NCBI GenBank assembly: GCA_031002005.1 | Contig: JARYHS010006964.1 | Span: forward strand, 1,736,001 to 1,800,000 | Length of the DNA stretch: 64,000 bases | Direction: 5' to 3' | DNA from: Vandiemenella viatica | Taxonomy: Eukaryota; Arthropoda; Insecta; Orthoptera; Morabidae | Shown here: positions 1 to 11,285 of the stretch, piece by piece | How the letters are laid out: each line of letters starts with the position of its first letter | Numbering within the stretch: position 1 is the stretch's first letter | Translations under genes and position numbers: made by a program | Notes under the pieces: generated by a model | The model's input: the letters and a program-made list of their open reading frames with translations, nothing else | Databases searched by the model: none | Told to the model about the DNA's origin: nothing

Positions 1-155
1 CTCTGGACGGTTTAACACGCAAGCCACTTAGCGGTCGGTCAGGTGGCTGTATTTCCACCCCTCGTGGTTAGTTGCATTCAAAAATTCGGCCAGTGAGCGT
101 TTACAGCTGCGATTGTATTTGTGTTGCTATTTTTATTTTAGTTTTCACTCAGAAA

Positions 156-1300
156 ATGGCACGCCGTCGTATTTGTACAGAGGAAGAAATCATGGAAATT
201 CTTACTAGAAGCGACAATAAGAATGATCTCTCTGATATGGATGATAGTGATGAACTTTCGACAGGATCTCGAAATAATAGTCCTACGCCGTGTACATCAG
301 CTAGTGGAAAACTTCGATCTGTCTCCACAAGAGGTGAACATTCTTCAGAATCTAAAACTTCAGATAGTGAGAGCGAAGTGTGTGGAAAAAGAGGACGCTT
401 TAGTGACACGTTTGACTGGAAGAAAAGCGATTATCGTCCTTTTATTCATGCGTTTCACGATTCAGCTGCAGGACACAAGTGTGCATTAGGTCAAAATTCC
501 AGCATTCTGTCATTTTTCCGAATATTTTTAACAGAAGATCTCATGAAATCTATTGCTGATGAAACCAGTAGATTTTATTTATATACCAAAGCAAATACGA
601 TAGAATCAGTTCACTCTAGATTTTCAAGGTGGAAGGAAACTGGATATGAGGAACTCTATTCCTTCATCACAGTTTGTCTGGTTATGGCTCGTGTGAAAAA
701 GCTGAAAATTAGTGATTATTGGTACCGGGATAAACTCTTAAACACACCACCTGTAATACAGCAGAGATGTTTCAGACGGAAAAGACAGACATAAAGACTG
801 GTGATAGGATCAAGAAGCCTCAGTGTGTTATTGATTATAACTCGAGTATGGGGGCAGTTGACCGTACTGACATGCTTCTGAGTTCAGTCGAATCAGTACG
901 TAAAACTATGAAGTGGTACAAATAGTTCTTTCTCGACGTTCTCGATCTGTGCATTATAAATGCTAATGCTCTTCACCGAGTGGTAACGGGGCGAAAAATC
1001 CCAATTGCAGAGTTTCATCTGTCTCTGGTAAGAGAACTTGTTCAAGCATATGCCACAGAGCCGAGAAAACCTGGCAAAGGAAGACGCTCTGATGACGAAA
1101 ATCCTCTGCGATTTACGGGGAGACATTTTCCAAATATTATTAATACTGAAAATTTGAAGAAGAGCACGTCAATGCGTAGATGCGCAGTATGTTCGAAACA
1201 GAAATTGCGTCGAGAAACCAGGTACGAATGCAGAACAGGCAATGTACCAATGTGTGTTGTGTCATGTTTCGAGGCATATCATACAAAAAAGAATTATTAA
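156..1300 (+). pseudogene. piggyBac-type transposase, internally deleted
   Basis: This is the remnant of a piggyBac-family DDD transposase, the nuclear enzyme that cuts and pastes elements at TTAA sites. The first part (156 to about 750) gives an acidic, serine-rich N-terminus beginning MARRRICTEEEIMEIL, followed by the usual lead-in to the catalytic domain (FIHAFHDSAAG, then SFFRIFLTEDLMKSIADET). An upstream in-frame ATG at 72 exists, but 156 fits the family better. At about 750 the frame breaks and the sequence jumps to the late catalytic region (SSMGAVDRTDMLLSS, near 845). It continues, after an in-frame TAG at 923-925, to the C-terminal cysteine-rich zinc domain (CAVCSKQKLRRETRYECRTG, about 1180-1300). 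Most of the catalytic core, roughly 300 residues, is missing. It is certainly inactive. No piggyBac TIR or TTAA pair could be located, and the 5' end may lie outside the window. Confidence 0.85.
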
Positions 1301-1595
1301 CCATGGAAAACTGCAGAGTAATAATTGAGTTACATTTACGCCACTAATACTTAGTGAAACACCAAAAAAAAAAAAAAAAAATCTGAAAATAAAATAAAAA
1401 TATATTTTTAACTTCGCCAATGCCGGTCCAAAGCCCGGATCCAAAAGAAGGATGGAAAATATGTGCAGAATTTGTAAAAGGTATTCGAACACTTCGAAAA
1501 TTCTCTCCAGATAAATTACTGCGCTCACTAAAAAGGTAATATATATTTAGTATAGTAAGTACCTATATGTTTGTCTACGCAGTCATTCACTTTTA

Positions 1596-1846
1596 GGGAA
1601 CGTGCTCAAACTACGTGGCTACGTCCAGGTTGGGGGGGGGGAGGTTAGCTGAAAGACTACGCTGAAATACGTGGAAAGGGGGGGGAGGTTGTTCCGAGCC
1701 AGGCCACGTAGCTTTCCATTCCTAACATTTTTCACAGTTAAAATGAGGATCAGAACACACAACAGCATGTGTATTTATTTCCCTCAGTTAACTATCTCGG
1801 GTTCACAGGAGACCAAAATGGAGCTGCGTGGTTTATGGACGCTCCA
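1596..1846. mobile_element. MITE with G-rich tracts, GGGARCGT-type ends
   Basis: The left end (GGGAACGTGCTCAAACTACG) and the reverse complement of the right end (1821-1846) align as imperfect inverted repeats. They flank runs of G at 1631-1639 and 1680-1686. TTTA occurs outside both ends and may be target duplication. Related ends occur at about 40712-40935 and 49541-49863. Confidence 0.5.
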
Positions 1847-2436
1847 TTTAGGAGCGTTAAATATAAAAACTTTAGATGGGGTTTCTAAACGCAGAGCGAC
1901 AGCCGAAGAAACGTCACACACAACGCTTCAGATTATATCCAGCACATAGCCGTCCGGCTCGCGTGCCGGACTCAGCAGAGCAGGTATCGGCCGATCACCG
2001 CATTCCAGCGCAGGTATAAAGCTTAGGCGTAAACAAAGAAGCACTAAGCGAGGGCATTGTCGGGCAATCTCTAGCAGTCAAGGGTTTAAAATGAACGTTG
2101 CTAAAAATAGATCATAACAACATACATTATGCCTAGTAATATTAGTTTTAATTGTGGTTTAGGTCGCATAAATTGCGATCAATTTGGAACTTCTTTTATT
2201 CAAACTAAGTAATGATTTCAGTAATAAAAAAAGAAACAATTTATAATAAACTAATATGGCAATTTAAACGAAATGCATGCTTTTATTTCAGTGTTCCGGC
2301 AATTCATTTCTTAGGAATTGCTTAAATAAATAGAATTGTTGTAAAATAAAGCTCAATGTAATTCTTAGTACCTTGCGCTGTAACAGAAGGTTTTCATTGG
2401 CATCTTGGTACAGGTTGCATCTCAATCTAACCACAT
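1847..2436. other. Non-coding stretch ending in a duplicated flank
   Basis: No gene is seen. From about 2085 the sequence matches 16897-17265 almost base for base. It ends in the dispersed motif GGTACAGGTTGCATCTCAAT at 2408-2427, directly before the LTR. Confidence 0.5.
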
Positions 2437-3084
2437 TGTCAGAGACTTTGGTGGTTTAATTTAATATAGTAATTAGGAAAGTTCACCATAACTTTCAAGT
2501 TTAAAATCTGTTTATTTTGAAAACAACGTCAGCGATATTGTCTACATGCAAAGATGCAATCCAGAGATAATACTGACGCTGTTCTTGGCAGTTGCAAAGA
2601 GAATCTGTATAAAACTAAACTAACAGTACTACTGATTTCTTTATATAGGCTCTATTGAAATTTCCTGAACACTTCAAAAGCTTCCGCGAGATATTTCTCG
2701 AACATTAACAATCACTCAAACAATTAAACATATTAAAAACAATCAGAATTAATACATAATCACTTAACATCATTACAAAATGGTCAGAAATCGAAATTAA
2801 AGATATTTAAACACAAAATTATTTACAGAAATCATTTTAAACTCTAGAAAATTTTCCTGTAGAATCATAACTTGCATTAATACTTGGAATTACCAACATT
2901 TAAGCAATTCTCTTGCACAATTCTGTTCTTAAATGTATTAAAATGCCTTTAAAAAATTTCTTCTCATAAAACAAAGTCTCTATACACTGATTTATAGTTA
3001 ATTGTGAAACAAACCAGATCATATTCAAGCAAACTTTAGCTCCTACAAATACTTCATTAAATACAATTCTACTTAAAGTTCAGG
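2437..3084 (-). repeat. 3' LTR, main part, copy 1
   Basis: This is the inner 648 bases of the 3' LTR, ending at the hAT insertion. The last 16 bases of the LTR lie beyond the insertion at 7245-7260. It aligns with 10911-11285 and 25991-26372, but keeps about 285 bases (near 2600-2885) that both 5' LTRs lack. Confidence 0.75.
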
Positions 3085-3454
3085 CAGTGGCGTACCTAGG
3101 TAGGGCACGTGCCCTGGGAGCTACTGAAAGGGGGGCGCAAAATTGGCAAATTATTAAACTCAAAAATCAAAATAAACCAACATATTTCATAGTCAAATAT
3201 TCCCGCGCGTTGCTGGTGAGCTTTCGTGAACCAGCGGCAGGAAGTAAGTAAACAGCGAATCGTGTAAGTTTTTAGCAATCGGAACAAACACGATCGGAAG
3301 GTATATTGCAGCAGCAGCACAGCACCAATTACTGCCTTTTCTTAGAGGGCAGGTGGAGGTGGAGGATATTGTCCGTAGACATTGCCTCCAAAAGTATATG
3401 GGTGGTGCAAATCTTCACTGTTGGGGTGGCTTCACGGTGGTGTCAATTATTTGA

Positions 3455-4065
3455 TTAATTTAGTGGTCTCTTGTGACGATCAATTGTTGTATCATAGCGA
3501 CCGATGTTGTGGACTTCAGGGTTTTTGCTTCTATGAGTACTTTTGTAGAGAATTTCGGCTAGTTGTTTGAACCTGTCGTGAAGATATGGAACTCCAGTGG
3601 CTTCATGGAGTGCATAGGTTGGAAAACTGTTTGGAAGATGTAGAGCTCTCTTCAGTGCCCTGTTTTGTATTGTTTGTAATCTGAGTATATGACTGTCGGC
3701 AGCGTATGCCCACACTGGACAGGCGTACTCAATAATTGGTCTTACAAGAGTGGTGTATATCTTAATGCCAGTACTTGGGGCTAGATTATTGTTTTTGTTA
3801 AGCAGCGAGTATAGGCTGTGAAGCCTCATGCTTGCTTTCCTGCGGATATCATTATATGGGCTTGCCAGGTGAGTCTCCTGTCTAGCAACACTCCTAGATA
3901 GCGTGCAGTAGCTGACCAGGGTATATCGTTACCATGAAGGTGAAGAACAGGGTCCGGTTGCCGTTGCCGACGGGGCCCAAGTCTTTTGCTGATGATTATT
4001 GCCTGTGTCTTTGCTGGGTTAATATCAATTCTCCATCTCCGGGCCCGATTCCGTGCTCTGTCCAT
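3455..4065 (-). pseudogene. Jockey-like reverse transcriptase, C-terminal fragment
   Basis: On the minus strand two overlapping frames give the end of a non-LTR retrotransposon reverse transcriptase, the enzyme that copies element RNA into DNA at a nicked target. Recognisable pieces are the thumb region (INPAKTQAIIISKR, then ARYLGVLLDRRLTWQAHI) and the conserved tail (IYTTLVRPIIEYACPVWAYA, then LQTIQNRALKRALHLP). A frameshift near 3855 separates the two parts. The palm motifs and endonuclease are absent, so this is a 5'-truncated fragment. It sits inside the hAT element only in copy 1. The corresponding place in copy 2 (near 18137) is uninterrupted, so it was inserted after the duplication or lost from copy 2. 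Confidence 0.8.
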
Positions 4066-5279
4066 ATGTTCTTGAATGGGCCAATAGTAGCGGCCCCTTA
4101 TCTGGCAAGTTTTAATCTAGGGATATAAGACAAGCCATACTTTCTCCATTGGCTAACTGCTGATATGATTGGCGTGGTGCAGTTGCACATTTTATTTGCA
4201 TTGCATTTGTTGCGAGCTTTCGTCAAGCTACACGATATAATAATTTAAATTACAGTCATGGACAGCGCTTTGGACAGAAATATTTGAAATTTTTAAGGTA
4301 AGTACCAACATACATTAAATTATTGAAATACTATTTTCTACAGTAGGTAATATCCGCGATATAAACATTCGTAAGTGAACTGTGTTTATTTACAATGAAA
4401 TTCATTTGAATATCGTAACAATTAATAATTACACAATACGTAAATACCTAAACATATTTAGCAGGTACAGTAAAACACATTTTATATGGCTTACCGAGAA
4501 ATGCAGGTACCTGCGCAGGGGAGCGTTAAGAGAATTTGAGTGTGATTGTTAATATTTTTAATATGATTTTACTAGCTTAGTAAATATATAGTTATATACA
4601 AGTTAAGCTAGGTAACTATGAAACTAACTTTGAGAAAAATCTGGCAACTCAGTTTTCACACCATTCTAAATATTGTATTAGGCTGAAAATTTTGAATCTG
4701 CTATGAGTCTGGTGACAATACAGTGTTATAAACTTGCATTCGGAAACCTTCGAAGCCTTATGTGGAATCCTAGTGGTTCGGGTAAACTATTTGGGATAGA
4801 AAATATTCGCTGAAAAAAAAAGTTCTTCAGAATCCTGGGCAATTAATAAAAAAAACTAAAAAAAATACAATGCATAATTTGAGTGTGACGACAGTAAGAA
4901 CAGTGAGGCTATCAGTTCTAAGGCTACTGAAGAATTTGAAGAAAACATTAGTAATTCAGTAGGAGAAAAACTTGGTGGGGGTGATACGGTGGAAGATGTA
5001 AAAAAAAAAAAAAAATGCCATACCAGAAGTAAAAATACAGCATCATATTGGACTTATACATTTCTCACAGATGGTTTGTAAACAGAAATAATTAAAATAG
5101 TTTCAAAATATTTTTAAAATTCTGAGGGTCCTTTCCAACCTACAAGAAACCTTTGTATAAAGAAAAGTTGTTTGAGAAAGAAATCGCGGTGAAGTGACTC
5201 GCCCATGGCTAGTCTATTCCCTGTCTAAAAAAAATCGGCCCTCTGCATATGTTGTCTTATCTTTTCACAATTAGATAAC

Positions 5280-7085
5280 CCATCTTCATTAGAGCACGAA
5301 GATGAATTTGCCCACTGGAAGGAACGTGAATGGTTCACTGTCCATTAATATGCGAAGGATCATTGTGAGTACTTCACCCAATCGGAAGAAACTGAAAGAA
5401 ATTTTGAAGCCAATAGAGGGGTTATTGGCGCCAAACTTCAGACCTAGACCGAGACAGAAAAACAAAAGTGGCGTACTGCATCAAATTTCTTATCATTCAA
5501 AATCTTGCATTACGAGGTCACAGAGAGAGACTGAGTATATGCGATAGATCCATCTCCCATAACGTTGGTAATTTTCTTGGATTAACAAAGCTTCAGGACA
5601 TATTTGACACCATCATGAATTACCATCTTACTCAGGTTAAAAATCATCCTAGAATCCCATTTTACGGTTCACCTAATGTTCAAAATGAGTTCATTTATCT
5701 GATGTCGACCACTGTTCGCCAAAGTTTATTGTGAAATATTCGCAAATCAAAATACTAAGTTCTCATGTTTGACTCCACTCCTGATCATGCACATCGTGAG
5801 CAGATGCTTGAGATACGTAGAAGTTAATTTTGAAAGGAAATCAGTTGGAGAAATACGGTATGGACATACAGGATTGTCGTTCACAATGTTAAGACAACGT
5901 TGCTGTTATGCCTGGCCTGCCAGCTGGTGTTCACGAAATAATAAGCGAAAATGATAATCTGGCGATATTTAAGAATTGCGATAAACTCAATTTGGTTCAT
6001 GTACTGTATCCAAGCAGGATGCTATAATGTTTTTCGGAACTATAGAAACTATTTATGTATTCGTTTCTCGTTCCACTCTGTGCTGGGGAAAACACAGGAA
6101 CTCCGTGCCTGTGGTTATGAAGTCTGTGGATGGAGCAAGATGTTGTACACAGCTGAAGTAATAAAGCCAGTTAGTAAATATCTTGAAGATATGCTGAATG
6201 TTCTTCAAGACATGACAGACGATGGCAATAAAATTAGTGATAGCATGTTATCCTACGATTTTTTTTTTACTTTATTAGAACATTGGAATAATGTATTCGC
6301 TTCTATTGAACATTTTAAAAAGCGGATCATAACATGATTTTTCATGATGCTGCCTCAGATATAAAAAGCTTCCTGCACTATTTTAACTAATAAAGGAGAG
6401 AAGTTGGTTAATGGCACAACTCGAGAAAGGTATCAGTCTTTGCCAGGAATCAGATGTACCGGTAGTGATTGAAAGAAAAAAAAAGTATGGCTGGATAGAA
6501 TGCGAAGAACGCTGGGCAGACTGCTAATAAAAGAATTAGAATGAGTTATGAAGGGATAGCTGGATCGCATTGTGTGTGAAATGAGAGAAAGGTTCAGTCG
6601 TCTACATGAAACCGACGCCAGATTTGTATTTCTCCAAGATATTAAAAAACTGTGTTATAGCACTGACGACTGCGACCATTTAAAGAAGAAGTATAAAGAA
6701 TTTTGAGATTTCTATGGCTGTGATGCTAACGAAGGACAGTTATATGAAGAAATATTGAATTTTTGAATGCTAGTATTCACAAAAAACGTAAAAATAAAAA
6801 GATCTGAAGAGCTTCTAGAATTTATTGTTCGGTATGTTGATGACAGCGTCTTTCAGAATCTGTGCGTATCAATTCAGTTTATGGTTACGATTGCAATAGC
6901 CATCGCAAGTTGCGGTCGAACTTTCAGTAAGCCAAAACTAAATACTGAGGGCTACGATGGGTCAAGAAAGGTTATACGACATACCTTTGCTCAGTGCTGA
7001 GCGAGAAGACATCGAAGAAACAGATTTCGAATATGTTATTAATCTATTTGCGTCCCAGAAGGCAAGGAAGGTGAAATTTTACGTT
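5280..7085 (+). pseudogene. hAT transposase, ZMYM1/TTF-type, decayed (copy 1)
   Basis: These are fragments, in changing frames, of a hAT transposase of the kind annotated in animals as zinc-finger MYM-type protein 1-like. Visible pieces in order are ALRGHRERLSICDRS (about 5508-5560, the start of the conserved hAT-like core), VLGKTQELRACGYEVCGWSK (about 6080-6140), VIKPVSKYLEDMLNVLQDM (about 6160-6215) and the C-terminal dimerisation segment SCGRTFSKPKLN (about 6907-6945). The usual closing KARKVKF follows at about 7059-7080. Many stops and shifts remove function. The parallel copy at 19387-21150 shares most of them, showing that decay began before the duplication. Confidence 0.7.
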
Positions 7086-7610
7086 TAATACTATTAAACA
7101 ATTTTGTTCTAAAACAGAAAGTGAGTTTTATGATTGTTTTATTTAGTGCATCTATTTATTTCATATTTTAATAATTTACGAAAGGGCGCAATTTCAATGT
7201 TTGCCCTAGGCGCCATTTGCCATTGGTACGCCGCTGATTTCAGGTATGAGGGCTGTTACAACCCCTCCCCAGGACTCACTTAATTTTACATAGTTAAAAT
7301 TGATTGAATCCTTCACGAATCTAAGCAGGTTGAATGTACACATAATGCCAACACAAACAGATTACAATCAATCAACCATAATGACTTTTACAATTATACA
7401 ATGTACATATACAATCCTTCATTACATATATCATCTGTACATAGTTCATGACACTGATTCTGGTTACAATAATTGTCTTTTTACAGATCCAATCATTTTT
7501 TCAGTTACTGTTTTACACAATAAACATTCAATGTCATCACCTTGCGTTACAATTAATTTTTCACTTAAACTAACACACTTGATGTCTGCTTGTTAATGAC
7601 AACAGTCTGT

Positions 7611-8901
7611 TTACATTTTACAGCTGATAATTTGTCTCCACATCAGAATCATCAGAAACAGCAGACTTTGGTATAGGCATAGAAATACTGACAGATCAAA
7701 TGGTCCTGTTTTAACAAATTGACTGTCACTTAAAAGCAATGTTGCTGACTCAACTGGTAATACAAATTCACAATCATCACTACTGCAGTTCAGTCTGCCA
7801 TTACTTCCAACACCACTCTCCATTATCTGATGACGACTACCTACACCTATTAAATTATCTGAATCAGCACCTACAACTGTTTTAACATCTGGCTTAATGA
7901 CTTCTTTCACAACATAAATATTTTTCTCAGCTACTATCACTTCACCATTAGCTCCTACATCATAGAGTGTTCAAACCATGGTATCACCTAAATCATATTC
8001 TGTACATTTTTCCAATCAGAAACTGGTAAAGGAAACTTCTTACTACCACCTGTTGATTCAATACTACCATCCACATCAAGCAAAGAGCTAAATAATGTAT
8101 CAGCTAAGTCACATTCAGAACATGTTTCCAACTTAGGGATTAGTACATAAGCCTTTTCAACCTTTCTCTCTTCAGTAGACAAACAATTTAACATACAATT
8201 CTCCTCCTCATCTGGGTCTCCTACACCACTGTATCACCCTCATCTTCAAAGTATTTAAGAAACTCCTCAATTTCAGCACTTCTACCAACTTCATTACCAC
8301 CTATATAAGCAAACATAGTCGCAACTAGGCCATGCTGGATACCACCAGTTTCAGATAGCCATACGGTACTATGTACTACAAATCCTGGATTATTTTTGGT
8401 AATTAAGTGGTGACCATTCCGTAAATCTTCCACATGAAAATTATTACTTTCACACACTGATGCGAGTGATAAGGTACTATGATGGTCCCCTTTCTGCTCT
8501 TTCCTATTATCAACCTTTACCTCATCAACATCATTAATTACATCCCTCATTACTATAACCCTATCATGAAATTCACTTGCTGCTACCTACACCAAGCTAC
8601 CTACCACTATGGGACTATTTTTACCATTAGATTCAGCAACTTTTTCATCACATTCTGAAGTTACAACCTTGTCACAGTCTGGAGATGTTACTACAGAAAC
8701 ATTACTATCAGAAACTACTTCTTTTACAGTTAAATCTACTACTTGTTCATCATTAAGAATGACTTCAATCTCTTGTACAATATTATTTTTATTAGAGCGA
8801 CCACTAACCAAATTTTTAGTAACTTTTGAGCCACCAGGATTTCTAACTATAGCATTTATGTCATGGGAAACAGTATCTGGACCCAAACTCTTACCCACCA
8901 C
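7611..8901 (-). pseudogene. Second, acidic protein of the LTR element, copy 1 (broken)
   Basis: The region downstream of gag on the minus strand is split into open pieces at 8901-8587, 8550-8221, 8194-7988 and 7940-7611. The product is acidic and valine/serine-rich, with a hydrophobic patch (NPGFVVHSTVWLSETGG, then IQHGLVATMFAYI) and a CxxC pair (ETCSECDL). I recognise no domain. It is not protease, reverse transcriptase or integrase by motif. Copy 2 keeps a longer open frame (22593-23354). The role is unknown. Confidence 0.6.
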
Positions 8902-8977
8902 TTTTGTGTCCCCACAGTGGGAGATCTTAGTTTGACTGCTCCCTACGCTGCTTTTCCTTTCCAGTTTGAGGGTTCTG

Positions 8978-10311
8978 TTACCTCACCTTCCCATTATCAT
9001 TTCTATTTGCATAATTATCATGACCTCTTCCGCTGGATCTACTATCCCTTGATCTATGGTCCACCCTTGAAGGACTTCGGCTTTCACTCCTACGGTAATG
9101 ATTGTAATACCGAACAGAGAATGACTCCTGAGCATCCAAATGCCTCAATAATTCAGAAACCCTCTCCACATTAATTACATCCAAAGTAGCAATTAAATTT
9201 CTTGTTTGCTGAGGTAGCCTAGCTCCTATAAAATCAGTGAATTCTTCCGCTCCATAAGGATGGTCTAAATATTTACACCGGATCCAACATTTATGAAAAA
9301 AATCATGCTGAGTTTCCCTACCAGGTTAATGGCGCCTACCAGTCATCAACTCTCTCTTTTCCTGAATCTGTCTACCTGTTGACCAAAAATGTTTCAAAAA
9401 GTTTTCTTTGAACAGCTTATAATCATTAACTTCCCTAGCTTGCCTATCACCCCATGTCCTAGCATAAGACTTTAGATGTTTACACACTAGTGCAATTTTC
9501 TTACTGACGGGTAACACATTAAAATAGTCAGATCTTTCATAATTATCTACGTCTTCCACTGTCATCATAGAACTCGAATTCTTCCTTAATATCGGCACTA
9601 ACAATTGTGTTACCTGTCAAGGGAACAACCTGACTTAACTGAACTTGTAACCCAGTAACCCTTTTCTCTAACTGATTAACGTTACATTGGGCTGCCTCCA
9701 ATCCCTGGTTAAGCTGTTCCTGATGATGTACCAAAGCATTAACATTTTGTTTCACCTCATGTCTCAGCTCAGTAGCTTTAATATCACTGGCTTGGAATAA
9801 ATTGAAATATTCCTCACTCATCTTATCACAATTTTCACCGATTTCCCTCAACTCTTTGTTATATTTACAGTCCACTTCATTAATTAAAACAACACATGCA
9901 TCTTTAGTACCTTTACAAATTTGGTTAACCTTTTCAAATTTCTCCTGACACTCTACAACTGCATGCTCCAGTTTTGAATTTAAATGATTAAAATCCTCCT
10001 TGAATTGAGAACTAAAACCCTGAAATTGCTTACTAAATTTTCATTAAAATAGTCAGCCAATTCGAAGAATTTGCTTTCAAAATCCAATTGATTTTTAAAA
10101 TCAGAAAATTTACCATCAAATTTACCATTGATTTCAGCAAATTTTCCATTGATTTCAGAAAATTGAGAATTGATCTCAGAAAATTTGTTGACGAATATAC
10201 CATCAATGCAGAAAATTTGGAATCAAGTTCCGAAAATTTACTATCAAATTTTGCGTTAAAATTGTTTATAAAACATTCTAGAATTGTTTGTAGATTCTGA
10301 GTATCAGCCAT
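8978..10311 (-). pseudogene. Gag-like protein of the LTR element, copy 1 (frameshifted)
   Basis: This is a gag-type structural polyprotein that would package element RNA in cytoplasmic particles. From the N-terminus it has MADTQNLQTILECFINN (10311 down), then a repeating FSEINGKFAEINGKF coiled-coil stretch reached only after a frameshift near 10200. A longer coiled coil follows (9875-9543: HHQEQLNQGLEAAQCNVNQL). A capsid-like helix-rich part follows in another frame (9604-9326: LKSYARTWGDRQ, DYKLFKENFLKHFW). It ends in a basic arginine-serine tail (RRSESRSPSR, 9184-8978). No CCHC zinc knuckle is seen, so the basic tail may have served for RNA binding. The same first frameshift is present in copy 2, so it is older than the duplication. 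Confidence 0.7.
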
Positions 10312-10894
10312 TTTCAGTTATTAACAAAATCAATATGAAAACAAAAGTAAGGAGAATTGAAATTTTGCTAACCAACCACAAAATAACATGCAAAAGCAAT
10401 CATTTGAATATTCAGTACTTACAGTTCGCCATCAGTTTTGTATGACTTAAATACTTTACACCACCTTATATTTCACCTACCAGCACTTTTTCACCACTAA
10501 ACGCGACTTTTTTCTTTTACTGCTTAAAACACTTAACAACACTTTACACACTCAAAACACTGAACTGCTGGAAGACGTTGTTCTTCTAAGCATCCAGTTT
10601 CGAAGAAATATGGTATCCTGAGGCCAAAGAAAATCCACTTGCCGTCGGAAAATGACTGCCGATTCCAGGCGCCGATGGAAAATCTCCGATGAGTGCTGCG
10701 TTATCAACTCGTTGTACTTAGTTTAAAGTTCTCGCCGAATAATTCACTCGTCGTGCGTCCGCCGTCGTTTCCTGGTGTCGAATAGTGTTTTTTACATGTC
10801 GTAATTTTCAGAAGATCTGGTTCGCTTTTTGCCGATCCACTACTGATTCTTTTAGAAGATTAACATCTCACAGATGTTTCATGATTTCTAATCG

Positions 10895-10910
10895 CTGTTA
10901 TCGGTCACCA
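10895..10910 (-). promoter_or_regulatory. Primer-binding-site-like sequence, copy 1
   Basis: Directly inside the 5' LTR the minus strand reads TGGTGACCGATAACAG. The TGG start and position are those of a tRNA primer site. The donor tRNA was not identified. Confidence 0.55.
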
Positions 10911-11285
10911 TGTCAGAGTCTTTGGTGGTTTAAATTAACATATTAATGAAGTAAGTCCACCATAACTTTCAAGTTTAAAATCTGTTTATCTTGAAAACAA
11001 CGTCATCGATATTGTTTACATGCAAATATACAATCCAGAGATACTACTGACGCAGTTCTTGGCAGTTGCAAAGAGAATTACCAACATATACGCAATTCTA
11101 TAGCACAATTCTGTTCTTAAACATATTAAAAGGCCTTTAAATAATTTCTTCTCATAAAACAGTCTATATACACTGATTTACAGTTAATTGTGAAACAAAC
11201 ATACCAGATCATATTCAACCAAACTTTAGCCCCTACAAATACTTCATTAAATCCAATTCTATTTAAAGTTCAGTTTTGAGGGCTG
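10911..11285 (-). repeat. 5' LTR, copy 1, cut by gap
   Basis: It matches 25991-26366 closely, including a shared internal deletion of about 285 bases. The assembly gap begins about seven bases before the expected LTR terminus. Confidence 0.75.

Larger units (their letters stand above)
3085..7236 (+). mobile_element. hAT element (ZMYM1-like transposase remnant), copy 1
   Basis: The ends are CAGTGGCGTACC and GGTACGCCGCTG, a typical hAT terminal pair. The flanking 8-mers are AGTTCAGG (3077-3084) and ATTTCAGG (7237-7244), a target duplication with one mismatch. The interior holds a decayed plus-strand transposase. The insertion lies 16 bases from the terminus of the retrotransposon LTR. A reverse-transcriptase fragment interrupts this copy near 3299-4072. 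Confidence 0.8.
2437..11285 (-). mobile_element. Gag-bearing LTR retrotransposon, copy 1 (no visible pol)
   Basis: This is a minus-strand LTR retrotransposon. The 3' LTR (2437-7260) starts TGTAACAGCC and ends TCTGACA in element orientation, and is interrupted by a hAT element. The 5' LTR begins at 10911 and runs into the assembly gap. Next to the 5' LTR is a primer-binding-site-like sequence (reverse complement of 10895-10910, TGGTGACCGATAACAG). Next to the 3' LTR is a purine tract (reverse complement of 7261-7270, GGGGAGGGGT). The roughly 3.65-kb interior encodes only a gag-like region and an acidic second region. No reverse transcriptase, integrase or protease motif was found. This fits a non-autonomous gag-only element that depended on a partner. 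Copy 2 lies at 17266-26372. Confidence 0.8.

Noticed and set aside
2411..2440. CCTAACC motifs as possible internal telomere repeats
   Set aside because: Single units within a dispersed repeat, no tandem TTAGG array.
7261..10910. Hidden pol or envelope gene in the LTR element
   Set aside because: No reverse transcriptase, integrase, protease or envelope-like motif was found in any frame of either copy.
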